From Azolla pinnata (Eukaryota; Streptophyta; Polypodiopsida; Salviniales; Salviniaceae): 20,149 nt of DNA. A model generated the notes under the pieces. That model was not told where the DNA came from. It saw nothing but the letters and a program-made list of their open reading frames with translations, and did no database searches. The DNA lies in NCBI GenBank assembly GCA_037176905.1, contig JBBBWG010011891.1:1-20149 (forward strand). The letters run 5' to 3'. How positions within the stretch are numbered: position 1 is the stretch's first letter; every line of letters begins with the position of its first letter. A program made the position numbers and the translations under genes. Of the stretch, positions 18,904 to 20,149 are shown in pieces.

Positions 18904-18956
18904 CAGGATTTGAACCCATCACCTCATTTGAAACAATTAAGTATCCAATCAATCCA
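18904..18956 (-). repeat. tRNA-like head, array unit 2
   Basis: B box GGGTTCAAATCCTG (18917-18904), near the tRNA consensus. The A box is degraded (TGGATTGATTGG, 18956-18945). Continues on the minus strand into the minisatellite body. Confidence 0.6.
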
Positions 18957-19551
18957 ACATACAATAGTATAATATATGTACTATTCGATATAGAATGATT
19001 AATATCCAATTATCTATCCATATATAGACCAATGCGTGTATATATCTAAATATACATGTATATATATACATGAACATATTAATATTTATGCGTGTATATA
19101 GGTATGTATATATATAAGCGAATATGAAGCAAACATGTACATTATAGGTGAACATGCATGTTTGCATGGCTATACAGATGAATTTGCATGTAGGCTTCAA
19201 TATACGAGTAAATATGCTTGTATCTGCCCATTTACAAGTCAATATACATCAAACATGTAGATATATAGACGAATCTGAATATACACACATAAATATGCAT
19301 GAAAAAATGAATATTTAGATGAATATGCATGTATCTTTGCATATACAAGTGAATACATACTAATATAAGTTAATTTGCAGCTATATTGCAGTAAACTTGC
19401 AGCAAACACGCGGTTATGTTGCAGCAAAGTCGCGACAAACAGGGTCGCTATGTTGTAGCAAACTCGCGGCAAAATCTGCAGTAAACATACCATTTTGCCA
19501 CGTGTTTGCTGCAAAATTGATGCAACCATATTGCAACATTATGTCCCAAGC

Positions 19552-19611
19552 AAGATTTGAACCCATCACCTCATTTGAAACAATCAAGTGATCTCTATCC
19601 AATCAATCCGA
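19552..19611 (-). repeat. tRNA-like head, array unit 3
   Basis: B box GGGTTCAAATCTTG (19565-19552), A-box-like TCGGATTGATTGG (19611-19599). Compared with unit 2 it has a short insertion (GAGATCACT-type) between the boxes, giving a spacing like the copy at 118-173. Confidence 0.6.
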
Positions 19612-20071
19612 CATACAATGATATAATATTTTTTTTCTAAATTCAATATAAAATGATTAATATCTAATTATCTATTCATATATAGACCAATAGATATGTA
19701 TACATCTAAATATACATGAATATATTAATATTTATGGGTATATATATGTATGTAATCATATACAAGAGAATATGAATTAAACATGTACATTAGCAGAGAA
19801 TATGCATGTTTGCATGGCTATATAGATGAATTTGCATGTAGGCTTCAATATGCATGTGAATATGCTTGTATCTGCCCATTTACAAGTCAATATGCAAACA
19901 TACAATTTTGTCACGTGTTTGCTGCATATTTGCTGCAAATTTGCCGCGACCATACTGTAACATTATGTCCCAGATAGGAAAGAAGATGTTGCTTCATCAA
20001 GATTGGAATTCAAATTTAGGATTTACGGCTCGAAGTTGTATTTGGCATCGGAAAACGCTCGACATCTAAAA

Positions 20072-20141
20072 GAGAAGCCCTAAAACCCAAGAGAAGCCCT
20101 TGACACCAACACCCTAAAACCCTAATAAAAGCTCTAAAACA
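20072..20141 (-). repeat. Degenerate telomere-like words at the window end
   Basis: GCCCTAAAACCC, ACCCTAAAACCCTAA and GCTCTAAAAC recur within 70 bp, interspersed with AGAGAAGCCCT. These are CCCTAAA-like but with an extra A. The tract may continue beyond the window. Confidence 0.5.
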
Positions 20142-20149
20142 AAATGCCA

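Larger units (their letters stand above)
18031..19979 (-). repeat. Head-to-tail array of tRNA-headed composite repeats, about 613-648 bp per unit
   Basis: Read on the minus strand, each unit has a tRNA-like head (A/B boxes), a 130-200 bp body of degenerate TTTGCTGCAACATAG / TTTGCCGCGA words, and a 400-440 bp AT-rich tail of ATACATGCATATTTA-type minisatellite. A shared tail sequence (starting atgcttgtatctgccc) recurs at 18601, 19214 and 19862, i.e. steps of 613 and 648 bp. Heads lie at about 19552-19611, 18904-18956 and 18271-18305. The highest-coordinate unit has lost its head at 19979, and the lowest has a body but no tail. The outer end at 18031 (CACAATAAGG...GTTGTTTG) resembles the 309 terminus. 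No protein is encoded. It could be a satellite built from a SINE, or CACTA subterminal repeats; transcription by Pol III is inferred only. Confidence 0.75.

Noticed and set aside
18769..19555. CRISPR-like array of short repeats
   Set aside because: Words are degenerate, spacers are not unique, and the setting is a plant nuclear genome; minisatellite explains it.

Overview
The window reads as nuclear DNA of a land plant. It carries two spliced genes of plant type, telomere-type TTTAGGG/CCCTAAA tracts, Ty3/gypsy and probable Ty1/copia debris, CACTA-like termini and long AT-rich repeats. I cannot fix the lineage. A Penelope-like retroelement, which as I recall is reported from lycophytes and conifers and is not typical of angiosperms, mildly favours a non-flowering plant; this is inference only.

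Layout: 1-309 is a dispersed repeat with a tRNA-like promoter pair (A/B boxes), ending in a CACTA-like terminus. 310-2103 has no intact gene, only a decayed minus-strand reading frame. 2104-3908 is a degenerate Penelope-like reverse transcriptase on the plus strand, with no GIY-YIG endonuclease visible after it. 3909-6450 is repeat-derived intergenic DNA with a possible LTR-like stretch and a possible minus-strand copia fragment. 6570-9169 is a four-exon gene for a 312-aa LOG/TIGR00730-family protein with a transit-peptide-like N terminus. 9170-11450 is intergenic, with another tRNA-like repeat, a perfect hairpin and microsatellites. 11450-11769 is a CATG-rich, then purine-rich, leader. 11770-14073 is a four-exon gene for a secreted GH17 beta-1,3-glucanase with an X8/CBM43 module and a GPI-anchor-type tail. 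14074-18030 is intergenic with an unrecognised minus-strand coding-like stretch, a foldback CACTA-like element, a dead gypsy RT-RNase H, a gypsy-type protease scrap and a CACTA-like left end. 18031-19979 is a head-to-tail array of about 613-648 bp units, each with a tRNA-like head, a minisatellite body and an AT-rich tail; it is the inverted relative of the repeat at position 1. The last 80 bases hold degenerate telomere-like CCCTAAAA words.

The two genes are both on the plus strand about 2.6 kb apart. They do not form an evident pathway: the LOG-like protein belongs to a cytokinin-nucleotide/nucleotide-hydrolase family, and the GH17 protein acts on callose at the cell surface. Both leaders are microsatellite-rich with a GA- or GAA-rich stretch just before the start codon. 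Exon models were derived by hand from GT/AG signals, phase and family conservation; both close without internal stops (939 and 1539 nt).
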